Source of the DNA: CAZTGZ01 sp964613385
Lineage (GTDB): Bacteria; Bacteroidota; Bacteroidia; NS11-12g; UBA9320
DNA length: 13,565 nt
Assembly (NCBI GenBank): GCA_964613385.1
Contig: CAZTGZ010000059.1
Coordinates: 1 to 13,565, forward strand
Reading direction: 5' to 3'
The position numbers were made by a program, and so were the translations under genes. Shown here in pieces: positions 6,709 through 12,792 of this stretch (the stretch's first letter is position 1; each line of letters starts with the position of its first letter). The notes beneath the pieces are model-generated. The model worked only from the letters and a program-made list of their open reading frames with translations. It was not told the origin of the DNA and did no database searches.

Positions 6709-7653
6709 ATGTTGCTCCTGAAAGGTGTTTCCAACGATCCTTATTTTAACCTGGCCTGTGAGGAATTCCTGCTGCATGAAAAGGCAGAAGATTTTTTCAT
6801 GCTCTGGCAAAACCATCCTTCCATCATCATCGGAAAACATCAAAATGCTTTGGCCGAAGTGAATATCCCCTATGTTATGGGTCAGCATATTCCCGTAGTG
6901 CGCAGAATCAGTGGCGGAGGAACCGTTTTTCACGATATGGGAAATTTGAATTTCACCTTCATCTTAAATGCCCCGGATCGGGAAAAGATGATCAATTTCA
7001 GGAAGTATTCCGCGCCCATTTTAGATGCACTCATTGCGATGGGAGCTCCGGCCGAATTTTCACCCAGAAACGATATTTTCATTGAAGGCAAAAAAGTGAG
7101 CGGAAATGCAGAGCATCTGGATCAGAAAAGAAAAAGAGTTCTGCACCACGGTACATTGTTGTTCGATAGCCATATAAGCGTCCTAAATGAAGCCATACGC
7201 ACAGATCCGGAAAGATATCAGGACATGGCTGTAAATTCGGTCAGAAGTCAGGTCACCAACATAAAACCACATATAAAGGAGGATTTGAATTTAGAAGAAT
7301 TCAGAGACAAAATATTTGAGCAGGTGCGACAACATCACCATGTTACTGAATGGTATCATTTGAGTGATTCGGATATCCGGGAAATTCAAGAGCTCGCAGC
7401 TCAGAAATATCAATTGGAAAGCTGGAATTTTGGATACTCACCTAAGTATACCGTCGACAGAATTATTCAGACGAGGGACGGTGAATTCGCCGTACATATG
7501 GAAGTTGAAAGTGGTTTGATCACAAAAATTGAATCAGAATATCCCGGAATTCAATCTTTTATGGGTCAACCGCATTTGCCAAAAAAAATATGGCAGATTT
7601 TAAAGGATATGAACCCGAAAGAAGCAGAAGCCCTTTATTTGCAATTCTTCTGA
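6709..7653 (+). CDS. lplA: Lipoate-protein ligase A
   Basis: This ligase activates free lipoate with ATP and attaches it to the lipoyl domains of 2-oxoacid dehydrogenases and the glycine cleavage H protein, in the cytoplasm. The 314-residue protein has the full LplA layout: N-terminal DPYFNLACEEFLL, the lipoate/ATP loop RRISGGGTVFHDMGNLNF (65-82), and KKVSGNAEH (128-136), where Lys129 is the expected adenylate-contacting lysine. A VRSQVTNI segment (178-185) follows, then a C-terminal accessory domain from about residue 240. The large and accessory domains together suggest a self-sufficient ligase rather than LplJ/LipL-type transfer. The first ATG gives the family N-terminus. nth follows after one base, so the two form an operon. 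No lipA or lipB lies in the window. Confidence 0.93.
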   Translation: MLLLKGVSNDPYFNLACEEFLLHEKAEDFFMLWQNHPSIIIGKHQNALAEVNIPYVMGQHIPVVRRISGGGTVFHDMGNLNFTFILNAPDREKMINFRKYSAPILDALIAMGAPAEFSPRNDIFIEGKKVSGNAEHLDQKRKRVLHHGTLLFDSHISVLNEAIRTDPERYQDMAVNSVRSQVTNIKPHIKEDLNLEEFRDKIFEQVRQHHHVTEWYHLSDSDIREIQELAAQKYQLESWNFGYSPKYTVDRIIQTRDGEFAVHMEVESGLITKIESEYPGIQSFMGQPHLPKKIWQILKDMNPKEAEALYLQFF

Positions 7654-7654
7654 C

Positions 7655-8309
7655 ATGACAAAAAAGGAAAAAGCCAGGGAAATTTCCGGCATATTGGAGA
7701 AGTTGTTTCCGGAAACGCCCATTCCGCTCAATCACAAGGATCCGTACACCTTACTGGTTGCGGTTTTGCTATCTGCCCAGTGCACGGATGAGCGGGTCAA
7801 TAAAATCACCCCATTGCTTTTTGAAAAAGCCGATACGCCGGAGAAAATGTGCGGTTTAACCGTCGAGGAAATTGAAAACATCATCAGACCTTGTGGCTTG
7901 TCGCCGGCTAAATCCAAAGCCATTGCCGGTCTCAGTCAAATGCTGCTGAACGAACACGGAGGTGCCGTTCCTTCAACCTTTGAAGCCTTAGAAGCGCTGC
8001 CCGGGGTTGGTCATAAAACAGCCAGTGTTGTCATGAGTCAGGCTTTTGGTTTTCCGGCTTTTCCTGTCGATACGCACATACACCGTCTGGCGCAGAGATG
8101 GGGATTGACCTCAGGCAAAAATGTGGTTCAAACGGAGAAAGATCTGAAAAAATTATTCCCTAAGGAAGACTGGAATACCCTGCATCTACGGATTATTTTT
8201 TACGGAAGANNNNNNNNNNTATTGCCCTGCACGTGGGCATATCACAGAAAAATGTCCGATTTGCATGAAATTCGGGAAGCCTATTTCTGGTCCAGCAAAA
8301 AGATCATAG
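7655..8309 (+). CDS. nth: Endonuclease III (DNA glycosylase/AP lyase), frame broken by an N gap
   Basis: This base-excision-repair enzyme removes oxidised pyrimidines and cuts the AP site. The helix-hairpin-helix LPGVGHKTA (115-123) carries catalytic Lys121, and FPVDTH (136-141) carries Asp139. The frame runs cleanly to FYGR (182-185) and then meets 10 N. Read literally, the gap shifts the frame and gives a meaningless tail. One frame over, starting at 8220, the sequence reads YCPARGHITEKCPICMKFGK and ends at TAG 8307-8309. This resembles the expected cysteine-rich C-terminus, normally Gly-Arg-Glu-Tyr-Cys. Three cysteines are visible; the classical C-x6-C-x2-C-x5-C iron-sulfur pattern is not complete, so cluster binding is uncertain. 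The true gap is probably 3 bases or another multiple of 3. The 3' end overlaps the convergent peptidase gene by 29 bp. Confidence 0.9.
8210..8219. other. Assembly gap of 10 N inside nth (wrong size)
   Basis: Ten N replace an unknown stretch. The frame before and the convincing frame after disagree by one base unless the real length is a multiple of three. A single missing Glu codon (three bases) would restore the common GREYC sequence. The run is therefore a placeholder, not a measured length. Confidence 0.9.
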
Positions 8310-9645
8310 CAGCCATGGCGGCGGCTCCGAGATGTAATTCTCTGGGATGAACATTTTCGATCACATCGGTCTCGGCGTGGTGAAAATCAAAATAACGCTG
8401 AGAATCAGGTAACAAACCGAGCATGAGGATATTTGAAAATGGCGCTTTTTCACCGTGTTTGAGCGGACCGATATCCACACCGGAATATCCCTTTTCAAAA
8501 GTGTGCAGTCCATACGGTTCGAGCAAAGGCCTAAAAGCTTGAATGGCGCTGATTTCGGCGGGTTCACCATCTATGTGAAAGCCACGTGGACTAAATCCGC
8601 CCCGGTCGCTTTCCATCGCAAAATGATGAGGCTCCTTTTTATTCAATTCTGAAGCTGCGTAGGTCTTTCCTCCCATGTTTCCGTTTTCCTCATTCATGAA
8701 CAAAATCACCCTGAGTGTATGTCTGGGCTTGATGCCAACCGACTTGAAGATTCTAATCACTTCGATGGACTGAACACAACCGGAACCATCGTCATGCGCT
8801 CCCTGACCCACATCCCAACTATCTAAATGTCCACCCACAACCATAACGGTGTCGTTTCCTCTGATTTCGCCAATCACATTATACGAGGTGGCATACCCCT
8901 TAAATTCACAATCAGATTCCATCCATACTTTGAGACTTGGGTTACCTATCAATTGGCGATGCAACAGTTCAGCAGATTGTGTGCTTAATGCCATCGCAGG
9001 AATTCTGGCTCCGGTATCAGGATATCCCATACTTCCGGTATGCGGGTGTTCGTCGATGGTCAATGACATGGATCTCACCATCACGCCGACTGCTCCCTTG
9101 GCGGCCGCCTCTCCTGCTCCTGCATAACGCTGATCCACACATGCGCCATAGGCCTCAAACGTATTGATTCTCCGCGGATCCATCGGCTTATTGAAGAAAA
9201 CGATTTTGCCCTCTACCTGTTCGCGCGGCATGGTCTTCAATGCCTCGATGCCGGCCACTTCAACAACCCCGGCGCTTAGTTTGCCTCCGGTTCCAACAGA
9301 GCCGCCCAAGGCACTCACATGAAGCTTTAGTTTTTTGCTTCCTTCAATTTCTGCCTGACCTTTGCTGCCTCTGATCCAGACCGGTACTTGTACTTCCTGT
9401 AAATAAACCGTGTCGGCGCCGGCTTTCCTCATGGCTTTCATTCCCCATTCCACCGCTTTCGCAGCTTGCGGAGAACCGGATAAACGATGACCAATTCCGG
9501 TGCACAATTCATAAAGATTCTGATAGGCAGTACCATTGACCAGGGCTTCATCATAAATTCTGCGTATCACAACTGAATCTGTCGAATTTTGGGCATAACC
9601 GCCAAAACAAGACATGAACACGATAGAAATCAGAAGCCTCTTCAT
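8281..9645 (-). CDS. Secreted M28 family metallopeptidase (carboxypeptidase Q-like)
   Basis: This 454-residue zinc exopeptidase is probably an aminopeptidase or carboxypeptidase of the M28 family acting in the periplasm or outside the cell. Residues 1-18 form a signal peptide ending at GYA-QN with no lipobox. A protease-associated domain occupies roughly 120-240. The co-catalytic zinc ligands are visible: H273 in GGHLDSWD, D285 in AHDDGSG, E319/E320 in MNEENGN (one catalytic, one ligand), D347 in ESDRGG and a His of DFHHAETD (420-427). All expected residues are present. Its ATG overlaps the stop of the seven-helix protein gene in an ATGA junction, so they are co-expressed. The 3' end overlaps nth on the other strand. 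The substrate cannot be read from the sequence. Confidence 0.92.
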   Translation of the reverse strand: MKRLLISIVFMSCFGGYAQNSTDSVVIRRIYDEALVNGTAYQNLYELCTGIGHRLSGSPQAAKAVEWGMKAMRKAGADTVYLQEVQVPVWIRGSKGQAEIEGSKKLKLHVSALGGSVGTGGKLSAGVVEVAGIEALKTMPREQVEGKIVFFNKPMDPRRINTFEAYGACVDQRYAGAGEAAAKGAVGVMVRSMSLTIDEHPHTGSMGYPDTGARIPAMALSTQSAELLHRQLIGNPSLKVWMESDCEFKGYATSYNVIGEIRGNDTVMVVGGHLDSWDVGQGAHDDGSGCVQSIEVIRIFKSVGIKPRHTLRVILFMNEENGNMGGKTYAASELNKKEPHHFAMESDRGGFSPRGFHIDGEPAEISAIQAFRPLLEPYGLHTFEKGYSGVDIGPLKHGEKAPFSNILMLGLLPDSQRYFDFHHAETDVIENVHPRELHLGAAAMAAMIFLLDQK

Positions 9646-10301
9646 AACTCTACCAAAGCCGTATCGAGCAAATTGTTATAGGCATATTGAGCGCCCCTGA
9701 ACATCATAAAACAACCCAGAACCAGAATCAAATGACTGATATCGTTATGGTTGAAAAAAGGATGTGGACTCAACTTCAGGGTATGAATTATCGCGGTACT
9801 CGCGTTGACCAGAATACCTCCCAGCATCCAGGTAACGGCTTGAGAACCCAGGCGTGAAACCTGCCAGATAAAAACACCACCAACGGTGATGCCCAATCCT
9901 AACAAACTGTGAATGGTAACAAATACAAAGCGGTTATATTTCAAGACAAAAAAGCTGAAAACCATGAATTGTATGATGAGCAACCAGGTCAACCTTTTAA
10001 TCAATATTCTGTTTTCGAGTACATAAACACTGGCCAATGAGCCCGCAGAAACCGACATAATGGCCAGGAATCTTGTGTATTTCTGGGCAGGATTGTCCGT
10101 GCTGTCGTACATACCATGCGCAAAAGCCCCCAACAATACCGATGTGCCCAACAACAGGAAAAACCAGGACCAAAATCTCGGTGTATTGCCCTTTGCAGCA
10201 CCGGACCAAAAAAAACAGAACCCCGCCAACAGTAGGTTGGTCAGAACCGTTACTGGTTCAAAAATTTGTAAATTTCCTAATATGATAGAGTTTTGGTCCA
10301 A
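9642..10301 (-). CDS. Seven-helix membrane protein, His-rich, possibly CREST-like
   Basis: This 219-residue protein is almost entirely hydrophobic, with about seven predicted helices (about 19-34, 44-62, 77-96, 104-120, 126-146, 154-173 and 188-203). It has no signal peptide. Polar residues placed in or near the membrane stand out: E15 before helix 1, H62 and D66 (AHGMYD) at the end of helix 2, H131, H173 and the HNDISH cluster (185-190) entering helix 7. This layout recalls the CREST superfamily of membrane hydrolases (alkaline ceramidase, PAQR) and Bacteroidota DUF6962-type proteins, but the spacing is not an exact motif match, so this is inference. The start is TTG at 10301; an in-frame stop lies just upstream and no ATG is near. 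It is the first gene of a pair with the M28 peptidase and divergent from the thioredoxin-like gene. Confidence 0.75.
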   Translation of the reverse strand: MDQNSIILGNLQIFEPVTVLTNLLLAGFCFFWSGAAKGNTPRFWSWFFLLLGTSVLLGAFAHGMYDSTDNPAQKYTRFLAIMSVSAGSLASVYVLENRILIKRLTWLLIIQFMVFSFFVLKYNRFVFVTIHSLLGLGITVGGVFIWQVSRLGSQAVTWMLGGILVNASTAIIHTLKLSPHPFFNHNDISHLILVLGCFMMFRGAQYAYNNLLDTALVEL

Positions 10302-10335
10302 TTTGTGCTTTTAATTTGAAAACAGAAAAATTAAC

Positions 10336-10770
10336 ATGAAGAAATCCATTGTTCTCCTCTTATTGGCCGGAATTACTTTATTGTCCGCCGGCCTTTTATC
10401 CTTCCGTTTTGCATCAAAAGACGGCAAAGGTATAGAATTTTTTGAAGGAAGTTTTGATGCGGCAAAACGAGAAGCAAAGAAGAGCAAAAAACTCATATTT
10501 CTAGATGCATATGCCTCATGGTGTGGACCTTGTAAACGAATGTCATCCTCCGTTTTTACAGATGCCAATCTGGGAGAATACTTCAATAAGAATTTTGTGA
10601 ATCTGAAAATTGACATGGAAAAAGGAGAAGGCAAAACGCTCTCCCGCCAATATCAGGTAGAGTTTTATCCGACTTTATTTTTTCTGGATGCTGAGGGAAA
10701 AGTTGTCAAGAAAATTGTTGGATATCGCGACGTCGTTCAATTGCTCGCAGAAGCCAATTCAGTTAAATAG
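10336..10770 (+). CDS. Exported thioredoxin-like protein
   Basis: This 144-residue protein starts with a hydrophobic segment (about 5-22, KKSIVLLLLAGITLLSAGLL) that is either a cleaved signal or a membrane anchor, followed by a thioredoxin fold. The active site is WCGPCK (62-67) in the context DAYASWCGPCKRM, and the cis-proline loop is FYPTL (110-114). This is the Thioredoxin_7/DsbD-C-like type, expected to reduce disulfides in periplasmic or envelope proteins. The mature protein is close to the minimum size for a thioredoxin domain. It is divergent from the seven-helix gene with only 34 bases between starts. A near-match to the -7 element (TAATTTG, one base short) lies at 10312-10318. The stop overlaps the convergent thioesterase gene by 12 bp. 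Confidence 0.88.
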   Translation: MKKSIVLLLLAGITLLSAGLLSFRFASKDGKGIEFFEGSFDAAKREAKKSKKLIFLDAYASWCGPCKRMSSSVFTDANLGEYFNKNFVNLKIDMEKGEGKTLSRQYQVEFYPTLFFLDAEGKVVKKIVGYRDVVQLLAEANSVK

Positions 10771-11178
10771 GTTCACAAAACCCTCCGGTACTGAATTCAC
10801 TTTTTTCTCGGAATAATTGTAACAAACAAGGCCCGTTTTGCAAATGGCCAGCAATTTTTCCGTGGTGAGGTTAATAAATTCGCAATAGACTTCAAATCCG
10901 GCGCGACTTATTCCGGCAATGGCCAGTTTGCACAAAATCTCATCGCCTGTATAGCCTTCACTTTTATAAACGATGGCAGCATCGGCCTGGATAACTGAGG
11001 TCCCGAAAAAATCGAATTCTGACACACCCAGGGATTTGAAATACTGAACTCTGGCCTCATGTGCCAGAACCAGGATGCGGTCATTTCCCAGATGCGCCCC
11101 ATAGTTCATGTCATTGGCTCTCAATTGAAAAGTGCACTCAAAATGAACGAACTCAGGAAATTGGATTTGTACTCTCAT
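10759..11178 (-). CDS. Hotdog-fold acyl-CoA thioesterase, last gene of a lipid operon
   Basis: This 139-residue protein has the 4HBT hotdog pattern. A segment LRANDMNYGAHLGNDRIL (19-36) corresponds to the catalytic loop and central helix, with D23 as the likely acid. HEARVQYFKSLG (40-51) follows. It should hydrolyse an acyl-CoA or other acyl thioester; chain length is not predictable. The frame is open upstream to 11265, but that part overlaps the acyltransferase and is not family-like, so the ATG at 11178 is used, giving normal 4HBT length. It starts 13 bases after the acyltransferase stop and belongs to the same operon. Its 3' end overlaps the thioredoxin-like gene by 12 bp. Confidence 0.85.
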   Translation of the reverse strand: MRVQIQFPEFVHFECTFQLRANDMNYGAHLGNDRILVLAHEARVQYFKSLGVSEFDFFGTSVIQADAAIVYKSEGYTGDEILCKLAIAGISRAGFEVYCEFINLTTEKLLAICKTGLVCYNYSEKKVNSVPEGFVNLFN

Positions 11179-11191
11179 GTTCTGGTTGCGA

Positions 11192-11722
11192 TTATTTCTG
11201 CTTACATGCTTCAAAAAACTGAAGAATGCTTCTTTCTTCATCGCTGAAGTTCTCGGCGGGTTCATGCGGATTTTGTAGAATCACTTTTTTGCGGTGGTAA
11301 TCCAAACCGGCTGTTAAAATTGGTATACCCGCTTCTTTGGCAATATAATAGAAACCCGACTTTAACTTACCCGTTTCACTCCGGGTGCCCTCCGGCGCAA
11401 TGGCAATCACCAACGCTGACCTGGAACGGTATAAATCCGCAACCTGAGTGACAAAATTGTCTCTTACTTTCCGGTCAACCGGATAGCCTCCCATCCATCT
11501 GAAAAAATATCCGAATGGAAACGCGAATAATTCCTTTTTCCCGATGAATCCACTTTTAAGTCCGGTTGCCGATCTCACCAGCACGCCCAATACAAAATCG
11601 AAATTACTGGTGTGGGGCCCAACCGCAATGATATATTTGGGAATTGAAGTCGGAAAAGATCCTTCAATCTGCCAGCCTCCCATCTTCAATGCTGTGCGCG
11701 CCAACCAGGAACTAATGCTCAT
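11192..11722 (-). CDS. PlsC-like glycerolipid acyltransferase
   Basis: This 176-residue protein of the 1-acylglycerol-3-phosphate acyltransferase superfamily transfers acyl groups to a glycerolipid or related acceptor at the inner membrane. Motif I is HTSNFD (H37-x4-D42), a substrate-phosphate segment is GGYPVDR (78-84), and motif III is APEGTRS (109-115). It is short compared with E. coli PlsC and lacks a long N-terminal membrane region, like many small Bacteroidota paralogues. The real acceptor could be lysophospholipid, an amino-acid lipid or another lipid. The ATG at 11722 was chosen over a TTG two codons upstream. It overlaps the preceding thioesterase gene by 11 bp, so the two are tightly coupled. 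Confidence 0.88.
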   Translation of the reverse strand: MSISSWLARTALKMGGWQIEGSFPTSIPKYIIAVGPHTSNFDFVLGVLVRSATGLKSGFIGKKELFAFPFGYFFRWMGGYPVDRKVRDNFVTQVADLYRSRSALVIAIAPEGTRSETGKLKSGFYYIAKEAGIPILTAGLDYHRKKVILQNPHEPAENFSDEERSILQFFEACKQK

Positions 11723-12107
11723 GAGCAATCAACCATTTAAGTTCATCATTCATTTTGTATGGTCTCCCATCTGCCAGGGAAATCAACACGAGCTTTACCT
11801 CTGCTTCTGCTATTCTGCTTGCATCGTCCAGGGTTATTTCCTGATGAATCCCAAAACTTGAATTTCCAACATGATTCACAAGCGCGGATATATTCAGATA
11901 CTCACCGGGTAAAGCAGGTCTTTTGTACTTGATGTGCAAATCTACTATCACCATGCCCAGTGAATGAATTTGTAAATAACGATCCAGTTCAGCGTTGGAG
12001 AGTAAATTCCAACGTGCTTCTTCAAGTAATTCGAGATAGCGGGCATTGTTCACATGACCGTATGAATCACAATGATAGGGACGAACCAAAACCCGATGCA
12101 TGCTCAT
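11712..12107 (-). CDS. YbgC/FadM-like acyl-CoA thioesterase, first gene of a lipid operon
   Basis: This 131-residue hotdog (4HBT) thioesterase has the classical active-site region CDSYGHVNNARYLELLEEAR (13-32); D14 is the expected catalytic acid and HVNN the loop before the central helix. It should hydrolyse acyl-CoA or acyl-ACP. It leads a three-gene minus-strand operon with a PlsC-like acyltransferase and a second, different hotdog thioesterase. The first ATG (12107) is six bases after a perfect -7 promoter element. A second ATG two codons later (12101) is an alternative start. Confidence 0.9.
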   Translation of the reverse strand: MSMHRVLVRPYHCDSYGHVNNARYLELLEEARWNLLSNAELDRYLQIHSLGMVIVDLHIKYKRPALPGEYLNISALVNHVGNSSFGIHQEITLDDASRIAEAEVKLVLISLADGRPYKMNDELKWLIAHEH

Positions 12108-12113
12108 GGTTTA

Positions 12114-12121
12114 CAAACATA
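12114..12121 (-). promoter_or_regulatory. -7 promoter element of the thioesterase-acyltransferase operon
   Basis: On the minus strand TATGTTTG (12121-12114) matches TAnnTTTG exactly and ends six bases before the ATG at 12107. It lies just downstream of the terminator of the lipoprotein gene, which isolates this operon. The spacing predicts a leaderless mRNA. Confidence 0.55.
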
Positions 12122-12138
12122 GTTCATCCATCAGGGAT

Positions 12139-12167
12139 AAAAAAAAATCCCGGCTGTGAACCGGGAT
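12139..12167 (-). terminator. Intrinsic terminator of the lipoprotein gene
   Basis: On the minus strand ATCCCGG (12167-12161) and CCGGGAT (12153-12147) form a 7-bp stem with a seven-base loop. The last stem base begins a run of nine T (12147-12139). It starts eight bases after the lipoprotein stop codon. Confidence 0.85.
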
Positions 12168-12174
12168 GAATCAT

Positions 12175-12681
12175 TTATCTGATCGCTCTTTTTTGCATTC
12201 GCTTTAATTTGCCTTTCCCTCTCCATTCCTTGATGGGCTTGCCGTCCAGAGCCCGCTCAACATCTATATATCTGGGTTTAAGCACTTTGCTGTTTTTCGT
12301 GGCCATATCCACAATATGACCCACAACCGGGAAACTGAAGATATTACCTACCCATACAGCGCCAAATGTCTTGGGTTGCAATTCAAAGGTTGCCGATTTT
12401 CCTCCTGATCTGATGGTCATACTCACGGCCTTTTTATATGGCAATTTCACAGCGGAAGTGTAATACGTGTAAGTGGTGTTTCCGATGGTTTGGGTTGCAA
12501 ACACTTCACTGGTGATCTCTTGTCTTTCACCATCTACATCCACGGTTAAATCCGACGGAGCCATCATTAAAAAGACAGGTCGCTTTTGCTTGGTAATCAA
12601 TCCGGAAATACTTCCGCAAGAGCTCATCCCAACGGCCAGTACAGCCCCGAGGAATACATTGTTGATAGATTTTAGTCGCAT
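12175..12681 (-). CDS. Putative lipoprotein of unknown function
   Basis: This 168-residue protein begins with a short basic stretch and a hydrophobic segment ending in VGMSSC (17-22). Cys22 is the likely lipidation site, though the lipobox is only approximate (Met at -3). The next part resembles a small beta-rich domain with a PEGA-like feel (LTVDVDGERQEI, then KLPYKKAVSMTIRSGGKSATFEL). A conserved-looking segment VGNIFSFPVVGHIVDMATKN (111-130) could insert in or lie on a membrane, and the tail is very basic (KGKLKRMQKRAIR). I cannot assign a function; an envelope-associated lipoprotein is the safest description. It is a single-gene unit, with its own promoter at 12696-12703 and terminator at 12139-12167. 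Confidence 0.7.
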   Translation of the reverse strand: MRLKSINNVFLGAVLAVGMSSCGSISGLITKQKRPVFLMMAPSDLTVDVDGERQEITSEVFATQTIGNTTYTYYTSAVKLPYKKAVSMTIRSGGKSATFELQPKTFGAVWVGNIFSFPVVGHIVDMATKNSKVLKPRYIDVERALDGKPIKEWRGKGKLKRMQKRAIR

Positions 12682-12695
12682 ACTTTTTTTGCGAA

Positions 12696-12703
12696 CAAAT
12701 CTA
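12696..12703 (-). promoter_or_regulatory. -7 promoter element of the lipoprotein gene
   Basis: On the minus strand TAGATTTG (12703-12696) matches TAnnTTTG exactly and ends 14 bases before the ATG at 12681. It gives a very short leader containing an A-rich stretch. No convincing -33 TTG is seen. Confidence 0.5.
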
Positions 12704-12729
12704 AAGTCGTGTTTTAGCTGCTTCCTCGC

Positions 12730-12784
12730 ATTAAAATGTGAGTTTATGCCCTAAGTGGAACTGAAAAAGTGTTTCCTGTATGTT
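12730..12784 (-). pseudogene. Possible orphan outer-membrane beta-signal remnant
   Basis: Just after the receptor stop, in a different frame and flanked by stops, 17 codons read NIQETLFQFHLGHKLTF and end at TAA. The alternating hydrophobic/polar pattern and terminal Phe are those of the last strand of an outer-membrane protein. It may be the remnant of a deleted gene, or chance; at 17 codons this cannot be settled from the sequence alone. Confidence 0.2.
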
Positions 12785-12792
12785 TTAACACA

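Noticed and set aside
8310..8350. Literal C-terminal end of endonuclease III after the N gap
   Set aside because: It exists only because a 10-base placeholder shifts the frame; the alternate frame gives the cysteine-rich end and stops at 8309.
10312..10318. TAATTTG as a promoter of the thioredoxin-like gene
   Set aside because: It is one base short of TAnnTTTG and lacks a well-spaced -33 element, so it was mentioned but not called as a feature.
11179..11265. Upstream extension of the second thioesterase
   Set aside because: It overlaps the end of the acyltransferase gene, does not look like a hotdog protein and would make the protein too long.
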